From contig JADNRV010000291.1 of assembly GCA_015499995.1 (NCBI GenBank), positions 1 through 61,316 of the forward strand: a DNA stretch of 61,316 nucleotides, given 5' to 3'. The DNA is from Flammula alnicola. Its lineage: Eukaryota; Basidiomycota; Agaricomycetes; Agaricales; Strophariaceae. The translations under genes and the position numbers were made by a program. A model generated the notes under the pieces. The model ran no database searches, had not been told where the DNA came from, and saw nothing but the letters and a program-made list of their open reading frames with translations. The stretch's first letter is position 1. Each line of letters starts with the position of its first letter. Positions 33,420 to 46,639 of this stretch are shown here, in pieces.

Positions 33420-34933
33420 CCCTCTGATACCACCGGTCTCCCTCTCTTGAAATGCCATCAAGGTAAAGGCGGCTCAGGCCCTTGTATTCCCTGCTGATGC
33501 CCTTCTGTGATAGATTCCTAGCCCATACCGCTGCCCACAGGTCTTTGGTTCTAACGACGCCCCGTTAGGGCTCTACTCGAGTGCCAGGATGGATTGCTGG
33601 AATGAGAATCATAATGACGTGGGCTGGTGGGTCCTTCAGTATGTACAAACTTCTGACTTGGCTGCAGTCTAACCTCATCCCTCCGTTCAACAGTGCGTGA
33701 TGTCAGTTGCGAGGACAGGTAAGTCATTCAACATTTCTTGACTTTGATCCTGTCTGACGCTCTACCGTCTCTCAGGACCTGCTCTTGTTTTGTTCTCATT
33801 TCCAAGTAATGTTCCGCCCCAATTGTATGCCACCATTCAGGTATGTGATGCTTCGTTTACTGTAACACCTATGCTGATCCATCTTTGTTGCTTCAAGTTG
33901 CGGGCTCGCAGGTTTACTTGTATGCCAGTTTTCTCGCTCACCTTTCTGATTCTAGAGGATGCCTTTTATGCTCCTCTCGTCATTGTAAGTGACATTGTCC
34001 TCTCAACAAATGGTTGACTAATGATGGCATTTACAGACCAGTCATTCCCACTGCATATCACAGCTCGTCTCAAGAAGGCATTTGTAGTATGCTGGCACTC
34101 TTGAGCTCGAGGTTAAGGTCTCAGAATTCCGTGCTTGCACATCGCCCTTTACTATTATCCAGTGTATCATCTTACATAGTCAATATATTATTTTTTCTGC
34201 CTATTTGATTTGATATGACGCAAGTAATTATAAGTATTCCTTGTAATGATGTGGCCCAATATGAACTCATTGAAAGCTAATACCATCCTATGAGTATTTT
34301 AGAATCTTATAACCCGTAGACGAACCATGAAAAATATTGCAGCCAGCTTGTCGTCATACCCGGACATGATATCAAATCACAATGATGCACCGGCATTACG
34401 GTAACTCATGATACATCGTCTGAAATATTAACCGGACCTGCTACTGTCTGGCTATTTCTGGCATTGTGAGTTGATGTATAATATTATAACAAGCTCATAA
34501 CGCCGACGGCACTCTATAATGCATTTTGTATGCTCATATGGCAAGATAGGAATTTCCACGATTTACTGATGGCCACACTTTCATACTTATTCATCGTGAT
34601 CCTACATACAGAGCATAGAACTTCACTATGACAGAATTGAATACATTTTCCCGTTGCGAATCTATACATTTGCTACAGATAGGGGATTACAAAAGTTGGA
34701 TAGAAGCACAGTGAGGCCAAAGAAAAAGAATAGACCTCATCCAGGGTCGAACGCGCATTGTTTTGTTGTGTCCCGTGAGAAGGATAACCCTCACGTGATG
34801 TTCGAGCAAAACGCGCTTACCTCGTGGCCGGCGTGTTCCATGTTCAACTTTGGTTCGTAACGGTCATCCAGCGACGAAAAGTCCTGAAACAACATTCAAC
34901 AGGCGTTAGGCCTTCCTCAAGAAAACAGAAACC
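33420..34933. other. Decayed sequence and upstream region of the Polo kinase
   Basis: Gene-like fragments (for example NENHNDVGWWVLQYVQ at about 33600) resemble the fragment GHNETYVQY at about 31510. No intact gene. Confidence 0.4.
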
Positions 34934-37900
34934 ATGTATCAAGCTCAGACGTACACAAGAATGCCCTCGGCACCGCAACCTGCTCCCATGCAGCGCAGAC
35001 ACCCGTTGACCAACGCAGTCAACCACCAGGTCAACCACCAGGAAACCCCACCGAAGCCCCCGCCGAAAGCACCTGCCTCGCCGCCTCTGCCAAGGCAGAA
35101 CAGCAAGACTACACCGCCGTCGCCACCGAAGATTATCACCGACAAGACCGGCAGATTGCAGTTCAATCGTGTTGGCTTCCTCGGAGAGGTGAGTGGTTCA
35201 GCAAAGTGGCGCTTTGCATTTCCTGAAATGCTTCTTAGGGCGGGTTCGCGCGGGTATATGAAGTCAAAGATGCACGAGGCTCTCGTTTAGCATGCAAGGT
35301 TGTCACGAAATCGTCTCTTAAAACGAAGAAAGCTAAAACAAAAGTGAGTCGGTTGTGGGTCTGTTGACTACTTGTCCTAACGCTAGCCTGTTCTAGCTTT
35401 ACGCAGAAATCAAAATCCACCGATCGCTAGAACACCCCAACATCGTCAATTTTCAAGAGTGTTTCGAAGATGCAGACAACGTTTACATGACTCTAGAACT
35501 TTGCCCGTCTGGCTCGCTCATGGACATGTTGCGCCGTCGTCGCAGATTTACGGAGCCCGAGGCTCGCTTCTTTATGGTCCAACTCATCGGCGCGTGTCAC
35601 TACATGCATACCCACCAGGTAATCCATCGTGACTTGAAGCTAGGCAACCTTTTCCTCGATGCGAACATGAATATCAAAGTAGGCGACTTCGGACTTGCAG
35701 CTCTGATCGAGAACCCAGGAGAGAGGAAGAAGACGATCTGTGGAACGCCGAACTACATTGCCCCTGAAGTCTTGTTCGATACCGCCAATGGCCACAGCTT
35801 CGAAGTTGACACCTGGTCAATAGGAGTTATCTTGTATACCCTCGTCGTTGGTCGGCCCCCTTTCCAGACGAAAGACGTCAAGGCGATTTACAAGTAAGCT
35901 CTGCACTCGTGCGCTAGATGGCCAGGCGACTGACCTATCTGACAAGGCGTATCCGTGACAACGAGTACGAATTTCCGACGGAACGTGTCATCTCGTCCGC
36001 GGTCCAGCATCTTATCCAGCAAATCCTCACTCCAGACCCTTCTCAAAGACCAACGCTTCACGAAATCGTCGACCATGCATTTTTCACTCAAGGACCCGTG
36101 CCCTCCTATATCCCAACCTCGGCGCACGACCTGACGCCAGACTTCCGCCACATCACCAAGTCCGCGTCAGACAGCAACCTCAAACGACTCCGCAAATATT
36201 CTCTCCTGGACGTAGACCAGACCATGCCGCCTTCGTTACCGTCCTCCGCGTCTAATGGCGGTCTCGCCGCGAGCAAGAGTATTACCACGAGCATTGCGCA
36301 ACAGGAGAAGGAGTTCCAGAAGGCCGTGCAGCCCGGCTCGCCCATCTCTGCGCTCCTCAGCTCTGCGCGTCAGCCACTCCTCATGGGCAACGGCGGCGGT
36401 GGGGCTGGCGGCGGTACGGCACGTGAGAGCCCGCTGTTGAGGAATCTGCAGGCGGTCAAGGAGAGTCCATTAGGCCGGCGCAATGTTACCCGTGGCCTGG
36501 ACGGCATCGTCGAGGAGAATGGGCCCCAGGGCAGGAAGAGGATGGACGAGGGTGACCATGAGGAAGAGGAGCTGCGGTTAAGGAAAAAGGAGCTTGAGGC
36601 GCAGAAGGCGAGGATCGTCGCACAGATGGCGCCTGTGCGTGAGGAGCAGGAGCCTGAGCAAGAGGAAAGAGAGGAAGTGGAAAAGGAGGTCATAAAACCT
36701 CGAGAGAAGATGAGAGAGAGGTATGCGGCCGTCGATCGCGAGAATGTCGCTCCTGGCGGTGTTGGAAGCATTGGGCAGAAGTATAGCAGAGCAAGAGAGC
36801 AACCCAGGGTCGGAGTGATGGACAAAGAGAACACGCACACAGCCGGTTAGTAACTCTTTTCATCTCCTTCTGAATAGTGCTTTAACATTCACTTTCACCT
36901 ATCAGGTCACGCGTATTCCGCGCCCGCCCCAGTAGCGCCGCCAGTTCCACCCAAACTCAACGGGTTTGATGCTGCTGCGCAAACGCTGACGATGGCCTTC
37001 GATGCTAAGGCAATGGGCAGAGTCTTCCGTGAACCGCAGGGCAACCTACCTCTTCCAGATGAACGGGTGTTCATCGTCAGCTGGGTCGATTACTGCAACA
37101 AATACGGCATGGGCTACGCTCTGACAGACGGAAGTGTTGGCGTGCATTTCAACGACAGCACGACCCTGGTTTTGAGCCCCGATAAAATGTGAGTTTTCTT
37201 TCTCTCTTCTTGGCTGCACGGTTCGACGAGATGCTGATGGGCTGGACGTAGTCACTTCGACTACATCACCTCTCGGCGGCAGGGCGCGGTCTACGTGCGG
37301 AAGTCATACACCGTCGATGTCTACCCTGAAGATCTCAAGAGCAAAGTATATCTCTTGAAGCACTTCGAACGGTATATCATGGATCGTCTATATGGCGAAT
37401 ACGAATATACCTTCGAGGATGTTGGGAGAGAGAAGGGCATGGAGTGGGTTCAGAAGTACCTCAGGATGAAGCATGTCATCGTCTTCAAGCTGAGTCACGA
37501 TGTGCTGCAGGTATGTTCTTCCTTCCTTTTCCGCTCAATGGGGCCCAAGAATGCTAATTCTCGGGCCGTCTACCAGTTCAACTTCTACGACCACTCCAAA
37601 CTCATCCTCTCCTCACACGGTCTGCTTGTCACGCATATTGATAAGCACTACAAAATGACTCGCTGGGCGCTCAGCGACATCATGGCTCAAGCACTTGCGC
37701 CTCCGTCACCCCGCGACGACCCGGAGCAGGTCAAGTTCAACCAGCGGCTCGTCGACAAGCTCAAGTACTGCAAAGAGGTCTTGATCAGTATTCGCACTGC
37801 GAGTGCGTCTGGCGGCTCTGGGATTCCGGAGGAGAGCGAGGCGATGGGCTCGGCTTTGACTGGAGCTTTGAACCCGAGTTTGCCCGCAACGGCTACAGGG

Positions 37901-37939
37901 TCGATTGCTTCTAGGACGTCGAAGATGTCACTTCGGTGA
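34934..37939 (+). CDS. CDC5: Polo-like kinase (Cdc5/PLK1 type)
   Basis: Seven exons: 34934-35188, 35239-35343, 35397-35893, 35947-36845, 36906-37188, 37252-37510 and 37577-37939, all in phase, 886 aa. It is a mitotic Ser/Thr kinase acting at spindle poles, in mitotic exit and in cytokinesis. The N-terminal about 75 residues are Pro-rich. The kinase domain follows: [36 protein letters not shown] and [13 protein letters not shown] long linker (residues about 420-610) contains a Glu/Lys coiled coil. Two polo boxes come last, recognisable by [28 protein letters not shown] and [13 protein letters not shown] with HIDK. The kinase core and polo boxes are complete. Confidence 0.96.
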
Positions 37940-40900
37940 AGCAAAAGATGAGAATCTGGTCTCGTCCTTTAGAGCAATGCCGTTTGGAGATGATGTATGG
38001 TGATTGTGCTGGGGCTTGAACCGACGACGACAGGTCCTCGATCACTCCTCAGCATACGAGACGGGAAGACGGCTACGATGATTCGGACAAATGATGATGC
38101 CATTGCCTGGTGCCTCCTGCATTTCCTTTTTTATTCTTTATTCTTGTATTCATCCTGTCGTCGCAAGGAAGACTGGCCAAGTACATGTGTATTATTTGTA
38201 TACCCCGTCCATACATACATTTTCTTTTCTGCAACTCTACACGCTGTCTACGTTTCCAACCTCGCTCTTTCTCTGATGTTCTTCCTGGTTTTCTGAACGT
38301 TCTCTCAACACAACCACTCTCCTGTCTCGTCCATCACCATCTCGATTCCTACATTTGAATTTGTTGTTTTGAATTCGTCGTGTTGCTTTTTATCGTTTTG
38401 TAAGTAAAGGTAGTAATGTCCTTGAACGAATATCGAATAAATACTACATAGATACGTAAACACCGGCCTAGGAAGTGTTGACCTCGTTGACGTGTTCCAA
38501 CTTATGACTTTTTTGCAAGCCGGAACCGCCGGAGAGTAAGTACTGAAATACTGACGGTACCAAGTACATATCAATAATGATATTATGCCACAGGTAGGAT
38601 TACAACGACAACATTTTCCAGATGAATTCGCCGCCTTCAACTGACTCTCCCATAGTACGGCGCGAAATAAAATTAACTCATAACAAATTTTTGCACCTTG
38701 TCCTTGGTCACATTGACATAGCCTTAAGCTTGACTTGTGGGTCCAGACGTAATATTGATGAGCAGCTGCGCTCCGGAATCCTTCTTTGTGTACAAGGCCG
38801 GCGCCTGTGAGCATTTTGTGAGCATTGGAATAGAATTTCAACAGTGATTCCGATTCGGGATAGCTACGTATACAGTAACAACAAATGGTCAGGCAAGGTC
38901 GCTCATTTCGTGCAGTGCCAGTACAGCATACAGTGCCATACACGAGTACCGTATGTACTCGATTTCTTAGATACAACCAAACCCCTCGTCGTTGTGTATG
39001 TAAAACGCGCGTCTCCAGGCAACCGAGGAATGCAGACTCCAGAGTGAGATCCTGTAATGCAGTGAAGATGCATTTAACGACACCGAAACTTCTTCATTAA
39101 GGACTTGCTTTCTTCAGGATAAGGATCCCATATACGAATCCCGGATCAAGTGCGGAGGACGGCTTAAATTGAACCTGGGTGACTAATGCCCTCCAGAACG
39201 CACGCTGGGGTCGCACCCACGCATGGCAGACATGGTACGCGTGGAGCGCATAAACATATATATACTTGCGAGCGGTGTGAATGGGTCTAGGCGTCTGCAC
39301 CCACATCGTATTTCTCATGAAAAACCTGATCTTGGCTAGCGGAGAAGCTGATCACGATCCCCACCGCCGCGTGTCCTTGTTCCAAAAACATACACATCCA
39401 TCTTGCTTCCTTTGTGCTCCTTCCCCTGCGATGGAGCTTGTTTCCCAGTAACCAAAGAAATGGGGCCCTAAAGCTATGCACGGAGAAGATTGGCAGACGG
39501 TATTAAACGCCGAACGCACTGTTGAGTCGTAGTTGGGCAAGTTTCGCGTATAGACATAGGCCGATCAGTTGGCGCAGCGCACTGCGTTTATGATTTCGTG
39601 ACGTCGTGAAGGAGGAAAGAGGTGAAACTTGAGAGAAGGCGACATAGCTTAAATTGAACGGTCGAATTTGGGTTATGTCAAATTTTTTGTGATACCTATC
39701 CACTTCTAGCTGTAGTTCGCAGGTCCTATATAGTATAACGAGTGGAGGGAAAGGGGAATACGGGACCACCAGTGATGAGGACATGATGGCCTGCGGTTTG
39801 GGCGTCATTAGGCGTCGCAGGGACGCCTGTACTATGATTATGGGGTCGGTTATGATTTGCGTCAATGACGATCTGATGTAGCCTGACGTAGTTTGGGAAC
39901 TCTTATGAGTTCCAGAAACTAGTGAACAGTTCGCGAGAAGTGATATTTCATGATCGCAGAACTTGCAGAAGTATTGTAGAGACTAGAGGTCGAGCCACCT
40001 AAGAGGCTAGAGAGTGCAAAACACAACCCCAAATGGCGAAAAGCATAATCGACATCGCTCCTTGCCGGAGATTAGGCGCCACCAGACGCCTGAACACGTT
40101 ATGGATTCACGAAATATTCACAATTCCTCCGTCCAGCACCGAGTGGCGAGCGGCGTCCGTTCACATGGAATCCTGAGGTTTCTTCTAGCGCGTACACATA
40201 CGTGAACGGCGAGGAAGAGTACTCTAGTATGCAGTGCCCAGTAAGGTTTGATTCAGAAATTTCCAATGATTGAGAGAAATTCCAAGGTTCCACCAGACCA
40301 CCTGACAGCACATCGAACCTGATAGCGAGTTTTCGCACCTGGGAATCGATATTATGGGTATGGTGGGATCACGATGCATGGGTGCCGCACGATGCAGCGA
40401 ATCAGGATCACGATTTCCAGACGGGCAGCTGAGCTTGGAGCGAAAACAGAGTCCTTGGAACATTCCTCCCAGAACAAGAACGCACAAAACGAGAAGGGAA
40501 TCCGAGGAGTAGGACTGAGAAGAGACCCAGATGAAGGTTTGGATAAAGGAGTGGCCAAATGCGGATAAACATAAACTAGGGGACTGATTTGGCAGCGAGA
40601 GAAATTCCAGGGGTGGGAGGGGGACCCCGAAGGACGCTGGATGAGCTTGTGGTCGTTGGGATATGGGGGCGACAAGAATAAGAGCACAGGATGGACGCCA
40701 AAAAGGATGGAGATGTGATGTCTGCCGTATGTGAAAGAGTAGGAGAGAGGGACGGAGGATTATCATGGACGAATGAGATGATCAGCGCAAGTGAGGCTGT
40801 TCCCGGGGTCTCTACCACGACGGCTGATGAGGAATCGGATGGGTGGGAATGGTGGAGGAGCAAGAGGACCCTTGAGTCTATAAAGAGGGAGAACAATGGG

Positions 40901-41051
40901 AACTCCAGTTTCCCGTCCCGCTCACCTCTTTTGTTCCTCTTTTCGGGCTGACCGACCACGACTTTCCGCCTCTTCACACACACGCGCCACGCACACGACA
41001 CGACTTCCTCCTTATCTTACCTGCATCATCATATAGACATCGCCATCCACA
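37940..41051. other. Long intergenic region
   Basis: About 3.1 kb with the Polo kinase 3' UTR and, from about 40570, the pyrimidine-rich upstream region of the HMG gene. The longest frame is a 223-codon minus-strand one (38305-38976) rich in Cys, Tyr and Ser with no domain. It is not believable as a gene. Confidence 0.5.
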
Positions 41052-43147
41052 ATGCCCGCCGTGCGCTTATCTCGTAGAAGGAGATCGTCTCATGCCATCT
41101 GTGAGTACTCACCTCCTGCGCCTTCTCGGCTATCCTGACCGCCAGCGCAGTCACCCCAGCCAAACCAGGGATCTATGGCATCCCAGCCCGGCCAGTGACC
41201 TTTGCGCCCAACGTCACACCCGTTACCTTCGTAGACTCCGATGATCTATCATCCAACGACGACCCCGCGTCAGCTGGTTCTCCCACCGCCACTCTCTTCC
41301 CACCGTCAGAAACCCCCGCACCACCTCCTACACGCAAGCGCTGCCCACCAGGAAAGAGACGCTCACAGGGCTACATCCCGCGCCCACCTAATGCCTTCAT
41401 GCTCTTCCGCGCCGATTTCGTGAGGCAGAAGCATGTACCTGGCTCGATAGAGACGAATCACGGAAGTTTGTCCAAGATCATCGGTATGTTTCTCCCTCTC
41501 CCAAGTTGTGATCAGCGCCCATCTCACCTCATCTCGTGCTTACCAGGTACGTGCTGGCGTCAGTTGCCACTTGAGGAGAAACGCATCTGGGAGGTTAAAG
41601 CCAAGCAAGAGAAAGCGAACCATAAGGCGATGTTCCCCGACTACCGCTTCCGCCCTGTGCACAACAAGAACAAGAACGGCGGCGTTAACGATGCTTCGGC
41701 GAAGGACGCTGACCCCAAGCGCAAGGAGAAGCAGCCGACGACAATGGAAGACGAGCGCCGATGCGAAGAGGTTGCTCAGCTGCTCCTGGAAGGCAAGAAG
41801 GGCGAGGAGCTCGCTATGGCCGTGCGCCACCTCGATCGTGAGCGCGAGAGGGAGCTGGAGCTGGAGTTGGGTTTGGAGATGGGTATGGGGCTGCAGAGCA
41901 GGAGGGACAGCTACGGAAGCGAAAGCCAGAGCGTACCTGTGAGCAGCAGCGCGAGCCCCATGATGATGCCCATGCCTCTACATATGCCCCTGCCCATGGG
42001 TAATATCCACGTGGGCGGCATGCACAACTCCTCGTTGCACAAGCCTTCGTCCATGGGAATGTATCACCGCCGCTCCTCGTCCGTTCCCCTTCCTAATGAC
42101 TTTTTCGCGAATTTCCACCCCTTCGCGTCTTCTTCGATGTCGCCGTCCCCAGATGGCATCGCTCTGCCTTCTGTGCCCTTCATGAGCCGGTCGGGCGCCG
42201 CCTCGCCTGTGCGCAGCATCTCGCGCCAACAGCAATTCTTGGGTCAGTACAACCAGCAACAGCAGCAATTCGGGTTCCAGAATCCTTTCCAGCAGCAGGG
42301 TCAATTCCAGTTCTCGCAACAGCAAGGTTTCCAACAGACCCAACATTCGTTTGAAAGCCAGGGTCAGTTCTCCAACCCCTTCCAGAATTCTCTGCAGGCT
42401 CTCCAGGGCACGACGCCGACCGCGTTCAGTTTTGGCGCCGGCCACCCCACGCTTTCTCAGCGTAATTCGCTCGGCCAGCGCCGTGCTTCGTCTGCACAGC
42501 CCATGCTCATGCGCTCGTGGACGATGCCCATGTCCAGTTACGATACAGCACAGCCCCATATGCAGATGGAGCGCGACCACAGTCCCTTACCTGACGTCGA
42601 CCCCGGGCTGTTCGCCGATTTTTCTTTTGGCGGTAACCCGAACAGTGCCAGTGCGACTTCGTCCTCGAGCTCTGAAGTCGACCCCGTATCTGGTACACCC
42701 GACGTCTCCTTGTCAGCGTCCTCGTCCCACCCATCGTCGGCGTACTCTGGGTCGCCCCCGCCGCCGGATATGCCTCTGAATGCGATCAACGGCATGCAGC
42801 AGATGGATATGAGCGCATATATGCACCTCGACACCCTCTATCCGACGGACCAGATGTATGGCGGCCTCGACCCCATGTACGCGAGCCATATAGACGAAGC
42901 CTCCATCGACCCCATCGCGCGCAGCATGAACGATAGTAGCGTCGACCCCCATGGCAGTGTGTATGCGTCGGACGTGCTTCACGCGCCCAAGCCCCAGCAT
43001 ACCCCTACCGAACAGGTGTTCAGTGATATACACGTCTCTGCTGTCCAAGGCCATGGACATGATATTTGGGGCCCCGGTGCTGGTGGTGAGGAACGAGGCG
43101 CGGATGGGCTGGAAGGATATTTCGAGCCCACTGCTTTCGACATGTGA
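41052..43147 (+). CDS. HMG-box transcription factor (MATA_HMG/Sox type)
   Basis: Exons 41052-41100, 41151-41483 and 41547-43147 give 660 aa. The second intron (63 bp) is in frame without a stop, so it can be missed. It splits the HMG box. After splicing the box reads from YIPRPPNAFMLFRADFVRQK through GTCWRQLPLEEKRIWEVKAK to FPDYRFRP (about residues 108-185). The first 16 residues are basic (RLSRRRRSS). The C-terminal 470 residues are low-complexity with Gln-rich (about 360-430), Ser-rich and Met/Pro-rich tracts typical of activation domains. Fungal proteins of this layout regulate sexual development. I cannot assign a specific ortholog. Confidence 0.9.
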
Positions 43148-43640
43148 GGACGACGTCGGCTAAAGCCGTTTTCGGCCCGGCATTCCGGCCTTCTACCCAT
43201 TCGACTTTGGCTGCGCCTCCATCGGCACATCACAACAATATTCCTAAATCTCCTTCCTCACACAAAACATACCCTTTACCTTTCACACACCCCCAGTTTT
43301 CTTCCGGAGGCCGTGCCTTGTTCCTGTCTTTGTCGCTCTCCTCGCTATCGTCAAAACTTTTTTGCTTACAATCCAAGTACTCTATCTCGATTTTATTCTT
43401 TCATCAACATCAACCCAACCCCATTGTAGCCTTATAAAACCTCGCCTCCTCTCGTCTTGGCCTTTTCGTTTGCTCGTTTGATATAAAATCCCCTCCTCCC
43501 TTGTGTAGCCTTGAACTTGACTTTTTTCTCTCTTATGATACTACTATTATTGTGTAATTATCGTCTCGCGTTTGAGTAGCCCCACCTGTGTAGCCTTATT
43601 GATATCCTGTCTGCGTCTGGTTAGAAAATGAAATTCATGT
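43148..43640 (+). other. 3' UTR and downstream spacer of the HMG gene
   Basis: Pyrimidine-rich, no gene. Confidence 0.4.
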
Positions 43641-43659
43641 GAATGTGTTTGAATTTTTC

Positions 43660-43733
43660 TGGAGGACTTGGAGGACTTGGAGGACTGGGAGGACTTGGAG
43701 GACTGGGAGGACTGGGAGGACTGGGAGGAATTG
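43660..43733. repeat. 9-bp minisatellite, about 8 units
   Basis: Units of GGAGGACTT or GGAGGACTG in a row. Non-coding. Confidence 0.9.
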
Positions 43734-44041
43734 GAGAAACGACAACGTCCGTGAGCACGTGGATTCGAAATTCAACGAAACGTTGCCGTCTTCCTTGAAG
43801 TTGAAGTTCACACAAGGTTATACACTCCTCCATGGCTCTGTCGAGAACAACACATAATTTGCAACACCCCCTATTGCGCCAAACTCGACATGGCCTTGTA
43901 CTCGCCTGCATAAAGAGAGTCATACGGCCCTGGATACGATCTTGCCCAGCCTCTTTTCTTCCTAGACCTTTTCTCTCCTTGGGATTACTCCGCATACAAG
44001 TGCTAAACAACAATACTGCCCCATAAACCCGAATCTACTTG

Positions 44042-45335
44042 GAGAAGTATGCACTTACTGGCGGCAGCTCACCGTCGAGATGCCTTCTCTATGGACTCGC
44101 ATTTCTATATTGAACATCCCCGACTAGAGCATGCCGAGCCCCTGGCGATGTGGCTGGGAAGAGCCAGAGAATCTGAGGACGTCCAGTGGATATCAAGCTG
44201 AACGGCATACCCGAACTAATGTTGGAAGAATCAGTCGACCCGACATCCTGCTTTTATCCTGTTCTTGTGTTACTTATTTCTCGTACATGTTGAACAATGG
44301 AGGAAAATCAAGTTCCTGATCCCCGATACCGTAGCTTTTAAGCTCATGGCGGCGAACAAACGTCCACACCTCTTGGAATCTTTCCACATGCAGTTCCACT
44401 ATGGAGTATCCCCCAACGCTTTCGCGAACGAGTATATTGACAGAGTGCGATACATGTTCTGTTCGATGCCGTTGCTGCGAAAAGTTTGCTACTAGTACTT
44501 GTGGGACGATAACCGGGACTGCTCTTATTGAAGACAGCGTTCCTTTCCACCAGCTCAAGAACATCATCTCTCTCCACCCCTGTACGGATAACGATATCCT
44601 CCAAATTCTGACACTGTCTGCCCCAAATTGAACAAGCTCGAAGTCTACCTTCGCGACAATGGATAAACACAGCGCCAATAGTGCGCACGCAGCTGGAAAC
44701 GCTCATTATTTCAGCGGAAAGTAGGACAGCCAATTTATTCACGTATCTCACCCTCCTGGAGTTGAAGGCGCTCGACATCAGTCACCATCGACTGGATGAC
44801 GAATTCGAAGATTACTATATATGACCCAGTCAGTGATCATCGATCATCCACAGCTTCCTCGTCCGTTCGAATTTCGCAGTGTCGCTTACAGTCCCTCGCC
44901 TTCGGTGATTTTTCACTCAGCGAACAAAGCCTTATCGCATTCTTGACATTGCCTTGCTTTTTACTGCTCAAGAAGCTCAGCTTTTGGGTTAAAGATCCCA
45001 ACGATGCAGTGTGGGATGCTTTGTGCTTCAAATACTCGGGTTCATCCCTACGAGTCATGCCTTTGCTCAACGAGCTACATTTCCCGAAATATACGTCGTC
45101 AGGCCTCACATCGGATATGATCCTCAATCCATGTATGGACCAATTTCTGTACCGAAGTCAAGACCTCAGGAGATACTTCTATCCACCGTTTGCAATCCCT
45201 ATCCATGCCAATATTATAGATCCGGAACGAGGAAAGGTGTTTGTGTCTGTCATAGCGAAACTCGTTCTATCTACAATGAATAAGCGTATTCTTGCCAGTG
45301 TGATACCAATTCCAGTTAATTCATCAAGTCATTGA
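44042..45335 (+). pseudogene. F-box/leucine-rich-repeat protein remnant
   Basis: Successive blocks in different frames read like one fungal F-box protein: CTYWRQLTVEMPSLWT (44050), PRLEHAEPLAMWLGRARE (44120), DIKLNGIPELMLEES (44190), HVEQWRKIKFLIPDTVAF (44285) and LETLIISAESRTANLFTYLT (44695). The last block, from 44796 to 45335, starts near TIYDPVSDH. At least four frame changes and several stops separate the blocks. Two shifts fall at C runs (44118-44121 and 44183-44184). The F-box itself is not visible upstream. Confidence 0.7.
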
Positions 45336-46504
45336 GTAGATAGCGGCTGTCAAATGAGGTGTGGAACCCAACGTATCCTGTCTTAAACTTCTGCCATGCT
45401 TCAAAGGCTTCTTTATCCGTTTCAAGAATCTTGGAGATTTGTGTATGAGCCCGTGCGACATCAGTTGCGAGGCGCTCGAAGGCTTCCATCTTGGAGAGCC
45501 CATGGCGTCTAGCAAGGACCGAGATATAATTCACAGTCTCTCCTGCGAGCTCTTCCTTGTAGAACGAGAGAACATCGCTAGCATGGCAAGTCAGCCGGGT
45601 GATTTGTGGACTTTAAACTGCCTGACTCACTTTCCATAATCGATATAAGCGACGAGTTCAGGAAGTGCCTTTACAAACGCAGAAGATCAGATTGCAAGTA
45701 ATGAACGCTCCTGAATCATGAGCATATGACCTTTACCCTCACCTGGATATAGCTTTGCAATGGAACGGTAGGAGGGAATATCATCAGGGCATATGCCTCG
45801 GATGCGCCGGACATTGCCCTGGAAAACTCCGGATAACTCTTAGCGTAGATTGAGGCCTACGATTACCAGGTTAACACTGGGTGAAAAATTATCGACGTAA
45901 GAGACGTACCTGCATTCCCTTAGTTTGGAACTCCAGCAATAACGCGTTAATTACATTGAGAGTAGTTATCAATATGATGTTGGCAGCGACCCGCTCGTAG
46001 TACTTCGGAATCTCGTGCAGGCAGTCCGCTAGGCCATCCAAGACCGGATCTTCCTGTGTTTCTCGCAGGACGAATCGTTCGTTGAAAACGGATACGCGCT
46101 GCACGTCGCGCTGATATACGTCGTCGAGATATACGAGGAAAGCGGTGTAAAGTGAAATGAAAACACGGGTTGCTTCGCTTTCGAGATGACCGTAGGCGAC
46201 GGAAGCCATGACCACTCCAGATTGAATGAATGGGAGGAGTGAAGGAACAGAACGGTCTGTGCCCATCGGATATCCCCGCTCCCTGGCTACTGCGCAACAG
46301 AGGTCATGGAGTTCCTGGTCATATGGTGTTACGACGTATGGGATTTGACATTTAATGAGGAGGTCTTTGATGATGTCGCGCATGACCTCTTTTTGGGAGG
46401 TCCCAAGTTCGACCTAAGTGTGCATATATACCACGATCGATGCGTATGTTAGGGGTAAGAGCGAAGCTACTTACATCTTTCTGTAGGGCATTCCAACTTG
46501 ACAT
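45316..46504 (-). CDS. Terpene synthase 2, trichodiene-synthase-like (class I)
   Basis: Five exons with the same structure as synthase 1: 46475-46504, 45910-46413, 45743-45856, 45631-45668 and 45316-45577, giving 315 aa. Exon 2 (168 residues) differs from copy 1 at about 21 residues. Asp-rich region VYLDDVYQRDV (Leu where copy 1 has Ala). Second metal site NDVLSFYKEELAGE. It stops right after LLNDLMN, where copy 1 runs on, and the two sequences diverge at that point. It overlaps the end of the F-box relic by about 20 bp on the opposite strand. Both synthases look functional, so product divergence is possible. Confidence 0.88.
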
Positions 46505-46620
46505 CGTGGTTCTGTAGGATTGCGTTGGTGCTGAAATTAAAGCTGTGGTGGTACCGAGCACGAGTTAATTCGTTGAAGTGAAGGTTTTGGGGTTATCTTT
46601 CCAGTACTTTGCTGGTAGGG

Positions 46621-46627
46621 TTTTATA
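46621..46627 (-). promoter_or_regulatory. TATA box of terpene synthase 2
   Basis: TATAAAA on the minus strand in the context CAGGGTATAAAACCC, about 120 bp before the ATG. It parallels the box of synthase 1. Confidence 0.6.
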
Positions 46628-46639
46628 CCCTGCCTATAC

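Noticed and set aside
38305..38976. 223-codon minus-strand frame downstream of the Polo kinase
   Set aside because: Odd composition, no domain, no intron pattern, and it lies over the Polo 3' region.
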